Part shown: piece by piece, positions 16,735 through 24,929 of the stretch
How the letters are laid out: every line of letters begins with the position of its first letter
How positions within the stretch are numbered: the first letter of the stretch is position 1
Assembly: GCA_017744795.1 (NCBI GenBank)
Contig: JAGIAQ010000021.1
Location: 1-38,099, forward strand
Reading direction: 5' to 3'
Length of the DNA: 38,099 nt
DNA from: Niabella sp.
GTDB taxonomy: Bacteria > Bacteroidota > Bacteroidia > Chitinophagales > Chitinophagaceae
Notes under the pieces: model-generated
What the model was told of the DNA's origin: nothing
The model's database searches: none
The model's input: only the letters and a program-made list of their open reading frames with translations
Translations under genes and position numbers: made by a program

Positions 16735-16805
16735 GAGTGGCTATGGCTCCAGCCCAATTCCTTCCTCGTATATTTTCTATAAATACGCCGCTCCTCCCGG
16801 AGCGG
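16735..16805. repeat. Hairpin repeat element, copy A
   Basis: This lies in the 307-base gap between the SRPBCC and rhodanese genes. The core CTATAAATACGC at 16777-16788 leads into a strong stem: CCGCTCC (16788-16794), loop TCCC, GGAGCGG (16799-16805). A weaker GGAG...CTCC stem precedes it at 16735-16751. The 27-base block 16777-16803 matches copy B (17993-18019) at 23 of 27 positions, so it is a dispersed repeat and not a one-off terminator. The rest of the gap shows TATCTTCG at 16869-16876, a one-mismatch -7 box before the rhodanese gene. Confidence 0.6.
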
Positions 16806-16888
16806 AAAAGGTAAACTTGCCATGCACCCGTTATACAACAACTTCATTGATGAATAACCCGGTCACCGTATCTTCGTAAAAACAGATT

Positions 16889-17323
16889 ATGAAGTATTTA
16901 GTTTTCCTGCTGACCCTGATGTTCGCAATAAAGGGGCCGCTTAAGGCTCAAAGCGCTGCAAACCCCTGGACTGAGAAGCAATTGATGGCCCCCGGCGCTT
17001 TGGCAGAACGGATCACAAAGGGCCAGGGTAATAATGTAATGATCCTGGCAGTAGGCCCGGATGCCGTTATAAAAGGCTCCGTAAATGCAGGCCCTGCCCA
17101 TGAAGCGGCGCATTTAGACCAGCTAAAAAATTTGCTGAAAACTACTCCTAAAAACAAGGAGATCATTATTTATTGCGGTTGTTGCCCTTTTGATCGTTGC
17201 CCCAATATCCGTCCGGCGTTTAAAACCATAACAGACATGGGGTTCAAAAATGTGCGGTTGCTGAACCTGGAAAAAAATATTAAAACAAACTGGCTGGATA
17301 AGAATTATCCCACCAATGATTAA
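16889..17323 (+). CDS. Exported rhodanese-like protein with Cys-rich active loop
   Basis: 144 residues with a signal peptide (cleavage near LKAQS, residue 20-22). The domain resembles rhodanese: ILAVGPDAVIKGSVNAGPA corresponds to the 'D.R....Y..GHI.GA' region, although its usual Asp/Arg are changed. IIIYCGCCPFDRCPN (93-106) is the active-site loop, containing Cys96, Cys98, Cys99 and Cys104. A final helix-strand (GFKNVRLLNLE) follows. Rhodaneses move sulfane sulfur or sense thiol redox state; this one would act in the periplasm. The TlpA-like gene starts 2 bases after its stop. The loop holds four cysteines where classical rhodaneses need one, so redox or metal binding is possible. Confidence 0.75.
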   Translation: MKYLVFLLTLMFAIKGPLKAQSAANPWTEKQLMAPGALAERITKGQGNNVMILAVGPDAVIKGSVNAGPAHEAAHLDQLKNLLKTTPKNKEIIIYCGCCPFDRCPNIRPAFKTITDMGFKNVRLLNLEKNIKTNWLDKNYPTND

Positions 17324-17325
17324 AA

Positions 17326-17844
17326 ATGGGTAAACTGCTGGGTATATTACTGATAAGCATTCTTGCCACAAACACTTTTGCTCAAAATACGGTGCTTAAA
17401 GCGGGCCAGACGGCCCCGGAGATCAGGCTTCCCGACAGCAAGGGCGACACCGTTTCTCTTGCTTCCCTAAAATCCGGATTGGTGCTGATCGACTTCTGGG
17501 CAAGTTGGTGCGCCCCTTGTGTGGAGGAGCAGCCTCAGTTAAAAGCCCTGTATAAAAAATTTGCCGCCTCCGTTAGAGAAGGGAAATTTGAAATAGTAGG
17601 CGTATCGCTGGACAAAGAAAAAAGCAACTGGCAGCAAATGGTCGCCCGCCTGAAGATAAGCTGGACACAACTAAGCGATCTCAAATTCTGGAGAAGCCCT
17701 GTAGCTAAAGATTACGGCATTGGGGAGCTTCCTTTTAACGTGCTGGTTGACGGTCAAAAAAAGATCCTGGCGATCAATATACACGGAAAGGAACTGGAAG
17801 ATTTTATTCAACAGTATCTGGCAGCGGGCAATGCCGTTAACTAA
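17326..17844 (+). CDS. TlpA-like thioredoxin-fold protein
   Basis: 172 residues with a signal peptide (to about residue 20, TNTFAQ). LPDSKGDTVSLASLKSGLVL, then IDFWASWCAPCVEEQP (55-70), place the redox pair Cys62-x-x-Cys65. GIGELPFNVLVDGQKKILA carries the cis-Pro loop (LPFN) and completes the TlpA/AhpC-TSA-type fold. It is a periplasmic thiol-disulfide oxidoreductase. It is 2 bases downstream of the rhodanese gene, so the pair is certainly one transcript. A likely job is to reduce the cysteines of the partner rhodanese, which is inference from coupling. Confidence 0.88.
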   Translation: MGKLLGILLISILATNTFAQNTVLKAGQTAPEIRLPDSKGDTVSLASLKSGLVLIDFWASWCAPCVEEQPQLKALYKKFAASVREGKFEIVGVSLDKEKSNWQQMVARLKISWTQLSDLKFWRSPVAKDYGIGELPFNVLVDGQKKILAINIHGKELEDFIQQYLAAGNAVN

Positions 17845-17950
17845 AGGATGTGAACGCCCCTCTTCCTTTTCAATTTGGCTCCTGCCGAAGCCATTGCGTT
17901 TGTAAAATGATTATTTTTTAAGAGATCCGCTCCGTTAAGCGCAGCGTAAA

Positions 17951-18020
17951 CACGAGGCTCCTATGGAGCCCCGACTTTCTATATTCAATCGGCTATAAAC
18001 ACGCTGCTCCTGGCGGAGCA
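17951..18020. repeat. Hairpin repeat element, copy B
   Basis: This lies in the 226-base gap between the TlpA-like gene and the convergent GH116 gene. There are two stems: GGCTCC/GGAGCC with loop TAT (17956-17970), and TGCTCC/GGAGCA with loop TGGC (18005-18020), joined by a segment that includes CTATAAACACGC. The second stem and its leader match copy A near 16777-16803. The position between convergent genes would allow use as a bidirectional terminator, but there is no clean T-run. Confidence 0.6.
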
Positions 18021-18070
18021 ATGCAGCTAACTTAACAACATCAGGCGACAGGAACTACGTCTCAATTATC

Positions 18071-20761
18071 TCACACAATAGAAATTTTTAATGGCACATC
18101 AGGTTGAAGCATCAGTTTTTCTGAAAACTGTATATCAACAAAAGCGCCGTTGGTTTTCATCGTTACAACAACGGGATCATTGCCAAGCCTTACGCTTACT
18201 TTTCCAGTTTTTGAAGCCGGGCCGCTCTCAATACTAATGGTACGGAGTACTAACTGGCCGTATTTTACAACCAGTTCGGCATCCATTTTATTCCCTTTCA
18301 ATTGTTGCGTATAACTCCCCCAGCCCTCAGCGGCGGTAAAAGCCGCTTTAAAGTTCTCCCTGTTCATCTTTGGAGCAAAACGAATAAATCCTTTGGGGCC
18401 ATGATATTCAAATCCGCAGGCTGTAATAAAGGTGCCATAGCTGGCCAGCGCCCGTCCGTAATGATCGCTGCATTCAATTTCATTGAACGGGTTCCGTTTC
18501 GACGCGTGGTAGCGATCGTGTATGGCTTTGGTAAGGATCAATGCTTCATCAACCATTCCCTCTGCCATCATGTGGCTGGCTGCCTGGTGCTCAAAACCCG
18601 TCATACATTCATTAAAATAACCTATTTGCCAGGCAGCGCTATCCCCGAAAGGTTTGGACTCTTTTTTTGGATTGGTATTCATGACCAGCCCTGATTCACC
18701 ATACAACGCATAAGGCCTGCCATCCGTATGCGTTTCTGCATACACCCCCATATCTTTAATAAAATTATATTTCCATAAAGCGTTTAGTGCCGAAAGCGTT
18801 TGCCGTTGATCGATAATGCGGCCCAGGCCTACCTGGAAAGCCCAGCTCTGCCCCAACACCTGGTCTATATGACAGGTATTATAAGAGCCCAGTCCTTTTC
18901 TTCCTTTAACCGGATCGGGACGATGAATAAAATATTCCCCGTTAAACAATTGATCGCTCATATGGGTACTGCCCTTCTGTACATAATCTTTGCAAACCGC
19001 GGCAAAGGCTGTATCATTCATCTCTTCCGCCATTACCTGCCCCGCTTTTACCGCAGCAATGCAAAGGCCCACCAGCCAGGCTATTTCCCCGTCCCAGATG
19101 GCATCCAATGTATTTTCGAGCGGCGTATCCTCCATACCGTCTTTGTTCCGGTCCTGGTTGATGATAAATTGCGTGGCCCGTTTTATCTTGTCCCAGTTCC
19201 GTTGCAGAAAAGCAGCATCAGCGCTCATCTGGTGCTCACGATAACAACCCAGCACCCGCCCTGCCTGCCCATCTATTGCCGGGCGTTTTTCATATTCACC
19301 GCGAAACCAGATACCGCCGTTCTCCTGTAAGGAGATACCCAGATCTACCCGCTCCCGGTTATCCCGTTCCATAGCCGGAAAAATCCTTCCTGTTCCCTGC
19401 GCATAATGCCACACATGTGTGCAATTGCCATGACAGGCGCCCACACCTTCCCAGGCCCAGTAACGCCCCGATTTAAAGCGGTGCGAAGTAGTGGAGGCCA
19501 GGTTGCCTATATTGATAAAGGTTCTGTCTAAAAACCAATAAGGCAATGTGGCATCGTACCAGGTATCCCTCCAAAGCAGCGTCGTGGTCGACAGCTCTTT
19601 AAAATTTGCGGCTACATAGCCGGCCACTTCTTTCGCATTCTTAAACTGGTTGTCGTAATACTGTCCCCGGTCTGCTTCAGGCAACACTTTCCCGCCATCG
19701 ATCATCAGGTTGGGCGTATGCCAGCTGATTATATAATTTACAGCGGCAGATTCCTTCGCAGCTACGGTTACCGTAGTTACTACATTCCCGATCAGTTTTT
19801 GCTGCGCCGCTTTTACTGCTTCATTCAGCGTAGCCGAAGCAAACAACCGGGCATTAAACACCTCTTCAATATCCGCAATAGCTATGGCATTCCCATCCAG
19901 GGCTGCCAGACAAAGCGTACCATAATCAAAGCTCTTGTCTGCCTGCTGGTTGCCGAAGGCCGTTTTTTCCAGCGTACTGTACACGCCTGCTAACTGCGCT
20001 TCTTTAAAGGTCGTATTCTTTCGTCCCAGCCGGTTGATCGCCGCTGTATGTAACGCAGCCTTATTTTCTAACCAACCCGCAAGCTCAGCTTTTACAGGGT
20101 GCTGCCCGGTATTTTTTATCGTTATAGTAAAAACCGATACCGGCAAACCCGAACGGTCTGCATCCAATGGTATAAACGGGCTATAGGCTTGCATTATCAC
20201 CTGCACAGGAATATCCTTACTACTGTACGTGATGGTAGCCACCGGGTAGCCAGCCTCAAAACACACTTCATCCCAATCATCCTCCCGCAGCTGCCGGATC
20301 CATTCTTTACCTTCATAGTGCAGCTTTACGGCAAAACCCTGCTCCAGCGGACGCAGCTCCTTTGATTTTGGAGGCGCAATATAACTACCGCCATCCCGTG
20401 AACGGATTTTTCGCAGTTCTCCCTGCACCGAAGCTTTCCACGGTACATCAACGGGATTGATCCCTTCCTGGTTCAGATTGAATACATCCCATAACCAAAG
20501 CCGGCCATCGCCGCTCAGGTATAGACCACCGGCATTAATACCGCCTACCGGCATGCCGATATACTGCAATTCATTTTTTGATTTGAGATAGGCAGTGACT
20601 GTGCCTCTTTCGTATAAAGCGCTCACCGATAGCTCTTTTTTTCCTGTTGATAAGGAACCAGGCATCACGGGCAGTTGCGCCGCCAGTGTAAGTCCGGCAC
20701 CGGCCAGGCCTCCCTGGTGAATAAATTCGCGGCGGGAGATCTTTTTATTGCTTTGTTTCAT
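18071..20761 (-). CDS. GH116 family glycosidase (glucosylceramidase/beta-glucosidase type), Tat-exported
   Basis: 896 residues. The N-terminus has a twin-arginine signal, ISRREFIHQGG (Arg10-Arg11), then a hydrophobic segment. The beta-sandwich (GBA2_N-like) domain contains YIGMPVGGINAGGLYLSGDG. The (alpha/alpha)6 domain has CTHVWHYAQG with FPAMERDNRERVDLG, then LENTLDAIWDGEIAWLVGLC and NTCHIDQVLGQSWAFQVG, whose Asp corresponds to the usual acid/base. GH116 enzymes cut beta-glucosides, glucosylceramide or beta-xylosides with retention. The activity here is not predictable, and I could not place the nucleophile Glu with confidence. The gene is monocistronic; the upstream 213 bases carry a perfect 20-base palindrome. 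Confidence 0.82.
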   Translation of the reverse strand: MKQSNKKISRREFIHQGGLAGAGLTLAAQLPVMPGSLSTGKKELSVSALYERGTVTAYLKSKNELQYIGMPVGGINAGGLYLSGDGRLWLWDVFNLNQEGINPVDVPWKASVQGELRKIRSRDGGSYIAPPKSKELRPLEQGFAVKLHYEGKEWIRQLREDDWDEVCFEAGYPVATITYSSKDIPVQVIMQAYSPFIPLDADRSGLPVSVFTITIKNTGQHPVKAELAGWLENKAALHTAAINRLGRKNTTFKEAQLAGVYSTLEKTAFGNQQADKSFDYGTLCLAALDGNAIAIADIEEVFNARLFASATLNEAVKAAQQKLIGNVVTTVTVAAKESAAVNYIISWHTPNLMIDGGKVLPEADRGQYYDNQFKNAKEVAGYVAANFKELSTTTLLWRDTWYDATLPYWFLDRTFINIGNLASTTSHRFKSGRYWAWEGVGACHGNCTHVWHYAQGTGRIFPAMERDNRERVDLGISLQENGGIWFRGEYEKRPAIDGQAGRVLGCYREHQMSADAAFLQRNWDKIKRATQFIINQDRNKDGMEDTPLENTLDAIWDGEIAWLVGLCIAAVKAGQVMAEEMNDTAFAAVCKDYVQKGSTHMSDQLFNGEYFIHRPDPVKGRKGLGSYNTCHIDQVLGQSWAFQVGLGRIIDQRQTLSALNALWKYNFIKDMGVYAETHTDGRPYALYGESGLVMNTNPKKESKPFGDSAAWQIGYFNECMTGFEHQAASHMMAEGMVDEALILTKAIHDRYHASKRNPFNEIECSDHYGRALASYGTFITACGFEYHGPKGFIRFAPKMNRENFKAAFTAAEGWGSYTQQLKGNKMDAELVVKYGQLVLRTISIESGPASKTGKVSVRLGNDPVVVTMKTNGAFVDIQFSEKLMLQPDVPLKISIV

Positions 20762-20900
20762 TTATTTCCCGTTAACATTGGTATTATTTGCTAAAAATAC
20801 TTCATAAATTGAATCATTTTCAACTGGATCCAATTTATCTGTTAACATCAGGGTTAGCAGTTATTATGGATTCGGCTTCAGTACACAGCTCAACATCCTG

Positions 20901-20920
20901 GTTCCGATAGCTATCGGAAC
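20901..20920. repeat. Perfect 20-base palindrome upstream of GH116
   Basis: GTTCCGATAGCTATCGGAAC is identical to its own reverse complement over all 20 bases. It lies in the 213-base gap between GH116 and the lipoprotein gene, 56 bases past the lipoprotein stop, so it may act as a hairpin terminator for that operon or as a protein-binding site. No other copy was seen in the window. Confidence 0.65.
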
Positions 20921-20975
20921 ACTCTTCAGCTTTTGGTAAGGTTACTGATCTTTTTGTTTCGGGAAAAGCAAGAAC

Positions 20976-21530
20976 CTATTCCACAGAAAACGTTACATAC
21001 GGATTAACCGCCACAACTGATTTATCCAGTGATAACGTTTCTCCGCCACCTGAAAAATAAAGATGCCCGTAGTAAGGCTTTCCGTCTTTTATGATCCGGA
21101 TGGCAACGGCCGCCGATTGTTTATCTTTTAGGGGGCCCTGCCAATAGGAAACGTCGCCCTCAATTTGCTCCAGTAAAACGACCCCGCCTTCCGTCCATTT
21201 AAAACCAGCGCTTTCCATTGACGGAGGGATTGCAGTTTTCTCCCACAACAAGGGCGTTCTGCTGGTGTCACAACCCACCCTGCTCAACTTCAGCGTGGTA
21301 AGTTTAAATTGCTTGCGGGGCAGGCCGTCCTGTATCACAAGCCCCACCGCCAACCTGAAATCCGCCTCACCATTGGCATCTATATCCACAGTAAAGGGGG
21401 TGTTGTAGACTACAACCCTGTTCCAGCTAATTTTACCGGTTGCAGGCGCTTCGGGTGTGGGTTTGCTGCACCCGGAAATAATCCAGGTTAAAAGGAGCAG
21501 CCCTCCTGCATAAATAAGCAATTGTTTCAT
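20976..21530 (-). CDS. Putative lipoprotein, unknown function
   Basis: 184 residues from the ATG at 21528-21530. The N-terminus has a lipoprotein signal, LLTWIISGC, then SKPTPEA, so the mature protein would be lipid-anchored at Cys20. The rest is beta-rich, starting GKISWNRVVVYNTPFTVDID, then NGEADFRLAVG, with no family I recognise. The segment 'DIDANGEADF' resembles the D-x-D-x-N/D-x-D calcium-loop style of Bacteroidota surface proteins. The open frame extends upstream to 21812, but the extra part overlaps the 65-residue ORF and lacks coding character. It is the last gene of a reverse-strand trio with the 65-residue and ZU5-like genes. Confidence 0.7.
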   Translation of the reverse strand: MKQLLIYAGGLLLLTWIISGCSKPTPEAPATGKISWNRVVVYNTPFTVDIDANGEADFRLAVGLVIQDGLPRKQFKLTTLKLSRVGCDTSRTPLLWEKTAIPPSMESAGFKWTEGGVVLLEQIEGDVSYWQGPLKDKQSAAVAIRIIKDGKPYYGHLYFSGGGETLSLDKSVVAVNPYVTFSVE

Positions 21531-21565
21531 ACTATTGATTTTTTGATTTGATAACAATAATTGCA

Positions 21566-21763
21566 TCAGGCCTGTGCCGTCAGTGTGCCAAAGGCATGAT
21601 CCGTCAGGCGATTGAATTGCCGGACCATTTTTTTCATGGCTATTTTTAACTGTATATTTCCCAGCACCAGCTTGCGGTAAAGTGTCGGGTCGATTGAATA
21701 AGCGCCTGCCCGCACTACAAAAAATATACAAACGAAACAAAACGCTGCAAGAAACTTTTTCAT
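21566..21763 (-). CDS. Small exported cationic protein (65 residues), unknown
   Basis: 65 residues: a signal peptide (FLAAFCFVCIFFVVRAGA, residues 4-21) and a mature chain of about 44 residues. The mature chain has eight basic and two acidic residues and an amphipathic stretch, LGNIQLKIAMKKMVRQFNRL. It lies 38 bases after the ZU5-like gene and 35 bases before the lipoprotein gene, all on the reverse strand, so it is probably part of one operon. I recognise no family. The clean signal peptide and the fit between neighbours support a real gene. It could be a membrane-active peptide or a small envelope component; neither is demonstrated. Confidence 0.55.
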   Translation of the reverse strand: MKKFLAAFCFVCIFFVVRAGAYSIDPTLYRKLVLGNIQLKIAMKKMVRQFNRLTDHAFGTLTAQA

Positions 21764-21801
21764 CTTTTAAGTCTGTTAGATTATTAAATGCTGTTCTGAT
21801 T

Positions 21802-23097
21802 TTATTGCGCAAATACTTTTGCTTTAAATTTCCCCTGGATCGTGGTTTTATCAGTCATTCTTGGCCCATAGCCTGCATTTACCACCGAAAAGGTTCCCGA
21901 TACCCTGCTACCCGTAAACTGGGTGATGGTTACGTTACCCCCGCTGGGATAGGCGGGATGGCTGAGATCATTTAAATATTGGCTGTAGTAAATGGTTTCC
22001 GGCGTTTGAAAATGAAAATGCACGCCCGCAGCTGCCTGATCCCAGGTATAAGTACCTAACCCACCGGGCCAGGTTAAAAGAAAATAATTACCAGATCCGT
22101 CCTCCACATTCGAAAGCACCGATACATTCCCTGCATTCAGGATCCCGGATGCCGAAAAGCGCGTTGTGGACTGCCCGCCAATAGTGAATTCGATCCATTC
22201 GTCGCTGGTAATTTTTAAAGTAGACAGCAGCATAAATTTCCCGTTCACCGGTGCATTCAGCTCCAGCGTAACAGTAGCGATTGCCGTACCATTTACCGAA
22301 GCGGGCGCCTGGTATTCGATCGAAGTACTGGTGCTGTTAGTCACTTGCCCCGGCCCGTTTAATTCCCAGCTCCTGATAAATTTGGAGGGTAACGGAACGG
22401 GATTACCGACAGGATAACCCGGTTCAAAATAAGGGCCATCAGGACTATTAGTCAGAGGGGCCAGCAAATCGTCTCCATTGGCCTGCGTAAACAGCAGGGC
22501 CTGTATTTTTTGTGATTGCCCTGTTTCAAGCTCCTTGTTATAGGGAGAAAGCGAGATCCTGTTCATCAACGACCAATCACTAAAATGCAGTGTATTAAAA
22601 GTTACTGTTTTTTGGTTAACGTCAAAACTGCTGGCGCCCACATATTTCCAAACGCCGTCATCCTTTTGATAAGCCAGTCCCAGCGTTTGCAGGAGCCCTG
22701 CAGAATCCGCATCGGCTGCCCAGGAACAGGTAAGAGAGACCGGCTTTGCAAATACCTGTCCGTGGGGGGTTAACCGGAATGCGCCGCCAATGCCCGCTAT
22801 ATTTGTATTACTCAATGGTTCTATACCAATGACCGTTGCTGTACTTAAAGCGCCCTGAGGAATAGTGATGGTCAGTTTCCCATCCCCGGATGCAAGGGTC
22901 CCTCCTGCGGGGCCTATTGTTTTTGTTATACCGCCACCCGCTGCAACGCCCTTTGGTCGCACCAGCGGCGTCATTGCCGCTACATCATCTTCCTGCGGTA
23001 TATTATTTTTCCGGCAGGATGTCAATAGTAACGCGCAAAAGGCAACCATTAATAAAATGCATCCTGAATAAATGATCTTTCTTTTCATGTTTTTCAA
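21802..23097 (-). CDS. ZU5-like domain lipoprotein, unknown function
   Basis: 431 residues with a lipoprotein signal (LLLTSC, lipidated Cys near residue 28). Residues 58-150 match a ZU5-type beta domain: TKTIGPAGGTLASGDGKLTI, then TIPQGALSTATVIGIEPLSN, the usual opening 'GG.l......v.l.iP.GAl'. The following 280 residues are beta-rich, with WELNGPGQVTNSTSTSIEYQ resembling an Ig-like repeat, and a final domain of unknown type. It is likely a surface lipoprotein. It is the first gene of the trio. A second possible start lies three codons in (MKRK). Function is not known; ZU5-type domains usually mediate protein-protein interaction. Confidence 0.75.
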   Translation of the reverse strand: MKNMKRKIIYSGCILLMVAFCALLLTSCRKNNIPQEDDVAAMTPLVRPKGVAAGGGITKTIGPAGGTLASGDGKLTITIPQGALSTATVIGIEPLSNTNIAGIGGAFRLTPHGQVFAKPVSLTCSWAADADSAGLLQTLGLAYQKDDGVWKYVGASSFDVNQKTVTFNTLHFSDWSLMNRISLSPYNKELETGQSQKIQALLFTQANGDDLLAPLTNSPDGPYFEPGYPVGNPVPLPSKFIRSWELNGPGQVTNSTSTSIEYQAPASVNGTAIATVTLELNAPVNGKFMLLSTLKITSDEWIEFTIGGQSTTRFSASGILNAGNVSVLSNVEDGSGNYFLLTWPGGLGTYTWDQAAAGVHFHFQTPETIYYSQYLNDLSHPAYPSGGNVTITQFTGSRVSGTFSVVNAGYGPRMTDKTTIQGKFKAKVFAQ

Positions 23098-23240
23098 CTA
23101 TTTTTTAAAATGAATAAGTTTTGGTTTGGTGATCGTAAAGCGTTGTACGGGCATACATTCCCCCTCCCGCATTGCAGGCTGCTCTGAACATTTAAAACCG
23201 GAGGAGCTATCGGGGAATTATGAAACCATGCAGATCGTCT

Positions 23241-24281
23241 TTACTCTTTAATTGTTTCCAGTGCTTTGGTATAAAATTGTTTTTCTTTTTCCGGGGTTTT
23301 ACCAATAATAGCCTTCAATGCCATTTTATGAGCTGTGGTAAGTGCGGTTTCTGACGGCACCGGCACATCCGGCTGCACGCCGGTTCCCTCCCAATTGGTT
23401 TTAGTTACAGGATTTATAGCCCTGCCCTCGGGCATGTAAACAAAGAAACCACTACCCAGGTCCATTGCTACGCCATCATTTGCCCCGCCGCCGGTTATAG
23501 CCCCCACCACTGTTCCTCTTTTTAGGGTCTGCAAGTCGTAAGCCAGCTCTTCGCCCGCAGAAAATGTGGTGCCGGAAGTAAGCAGGTATACCGGCTTATC
23601 CAGGTAGCGGGCGCCGGGGACAGGAATGGTCCAGTATGCGTCCGTTTTATTTTTATTACGGTAATACAGGTCATTCAAATGCACCGGTACGGTGTCAAAA
23701 AAATAACTGGCCAGGTATTGTACCATTTCGGGCTCTCCACCCTGGTTATTGCGCAGATCCAGTATCAATGCGTCGGTATTGGCAAGGAATAGCATAGCTC
23801 CCGTGCAGGTTTGCCCCACTTTGTCAACCGGGCCAAACCCGTCTATTTTAAGATACCCCACATTTCCATCCAGTAATTCCATTTTGGAAAATCCCAGGTT
23901 CACGCGCTGCATCTGCCGCATAAATGCAGCCTCCTGTGTCGCTGCCTTCACCGGATCCATAGCTACAGCCGCAGCTTTCTCTTTCGAGTACCAAAGGTTC
24001 AGGTGTTTGTCATGTGCCACGCCCCGCAGCGCATCGGTAAGCAGTGCCGCCAGCTGCTGTGGATTGCCGATGCTCTTATAGTTTGCGGTTTTTTGAAGGT
24101 TACGAAGGTGCTGCCCCCCTGCCTGCGCTACATTAGCGGATATATAATTGGCCTCCAGTTTTCTGATCAAACTGTCAACGACCCGGTCTTTCTCTTCGCT
24201 TTTAAGCCCGGGCTCCTGACCGAAAGAAGCCGCGGCCAATAAAAAAAAGGAAATCAAAAAAATAAACTGTCTCATAAGCAA
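23241..24281 (-). CDS. S41-family peptidase, IRBP-like
   Basis: 346 residues with a signal peptide (cleavage near AASFGQ). The N-terminal helical part (30-120) is followed by GNVGYLKIDGFGPVDKVGQT, ALILDLRNNQGGEPEMVQYLASYF, and the nucleophile region VYLLTSGTTFSAGEELAYDL with Ser in TFSAGE. This is the tail-specific protease/IRBP (C-terminal processing peptidase-like) fold without a visible PDZ domain. It is a secreted or periplasmic serine protease-type protein; the substrate is unknown. The marR gene ends 30 bases upstream, so it is probably co-transcribed and controlled by that regulator. Confidence 0.85.
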   Translation of the reverse strand: MLMRQFIFLISFFLLAAASFGQEPGLKSEEKDRVVDSLIRKLEANYISANVAQAGGQHLRNLQKTANYKSIGNPQQLAALLTDALRGVAHDKHLNLWYSKEKAAAVAMDPVKAATQEAAFMRQMQRVNLGFSKMELLDGNVGYLKIDGFGPVDKVGQTCTGAMLFLANTDALILDLRNNQGGEPEMVQYLASYFFDTVPVHLNDLYYRNKNKTDAYWTIPVPGARYLDKPVYLLTSGTTFSAGEELAYDLQTLKRGTVVGAITGGGANDGVAMDLGSGFFVYMPEGRAINPVTKTNWEGTGVQPDVPVPSETALTTAHKMALKAIIGKTPEKEKQFYTKALETIKE

Positions 24282-24311
24282 ATAGTGATCGCTGGTAAAA
24301 ATTGATTGTAA

Positions 24312-24743
24312 TTATGATGATACATTTTGAATGATCCGGCCAAGCGTCTTTTGAAGCTGGTTGATCTCGTCGGCGGTGATGCCCTTTAGCGCCTTCTTTC
24401 TATTAGCCTGTACACAAGGCTTTATATCTTCCATAATTTTCTTTCCTGCTGTTGTAAGCCTCAGCTCAAACCGCCTCCGGTCTGCAGGATGAAAATGCCT
24501 GGATAATAAGTCACTATTCACCAGCAACTCTATGATGCGGGTTATAGAAGCCACATCCTTAAATACCCGCGCAGCGATCTCCTGCTGGCTTACCTGGTCG
24601 TCTTCCTCGATCGCCTTCAACACCAGCCATTGATCGATCGTGATCGTAAATCCCGCGGCCTTTAATTGTTTCTGGGCATATTGGCGATAACTTTTTATAG
24701 CCTTATCAAGACTATAGAAAATGATATTATTTAGTACTTCCAT
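24312..24743 (-). CDS. MarR-family transcriptional regulator
   Basis: 143 residues. The helical N-terminus (LDKAIKSYRQYAQKQLKAAG) and the winged-helix region ITIDQWLVLKAIEEDDQVSQ, then QEIAARVFKDVASITRIIEL and the wing HPADRRRFELRLTTAGKKIM are typical of MarR. It is a cytoplasmic dimeric DNA-binding protein that usually represses its own operon and is released by a small ligand. Immediately upstream lie two palindromes overlapping an ideal Bacteroidota promoter (24769-24807), so autorepression is strongly suggested. The S41 peptidase gene follows by 30 bases. Confidence 0.9.
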   Translation of the reverse strand: MEVLNNIIFYSLDKAIKSYRQYAQKQLKAAGFTITIDQWLVLKAIEEDDQVSQQEIAARVFKDVASITRIIELLVNSDLLSRHFHPADRRRFELRLTTAGKKIMEDIKPCVQANRKKALKGITADEINQLQKTLGRIIQNVSS

Positions 24744-24768
24744 GTTAAAATAACCCGTTTAAATATAA

Positions 24769-24807
24769 TTGATATATCAAAGATAAGATACATAATTGAC
24801 ATATCAA
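24769..24807 (-). promoter_or_regulatory. marR promoter with two overlapping palindromic operators
   Basis: On the reverse strand, TTG (24807-24805) and TATCTTTG (24785-24778) form an exact -33/-7 pair with 19 bases between. TTGATATATCAA (24769-24780) is a perfect palindrome spanning the -7 box and probable start. TTGACATATCAA (24796-24807), one base pair away from perfect, covers the -33 element. Their centres are 27 bases apart. The location 25 bases upstream of the marR ATG marks them as the MarR operator. Confidence 0.8.
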
Positions 24808-24929
24808 TTATATTATTAAAGTTTTAACAAAAAAAATTTCGGTACTCCATTTGTTTTGTAACCTTTTATATCCTCGCTTACTCCAATAAGATGACAGAGC
24901 ACACTAAACTAAAATTTAAACAATAAAAA

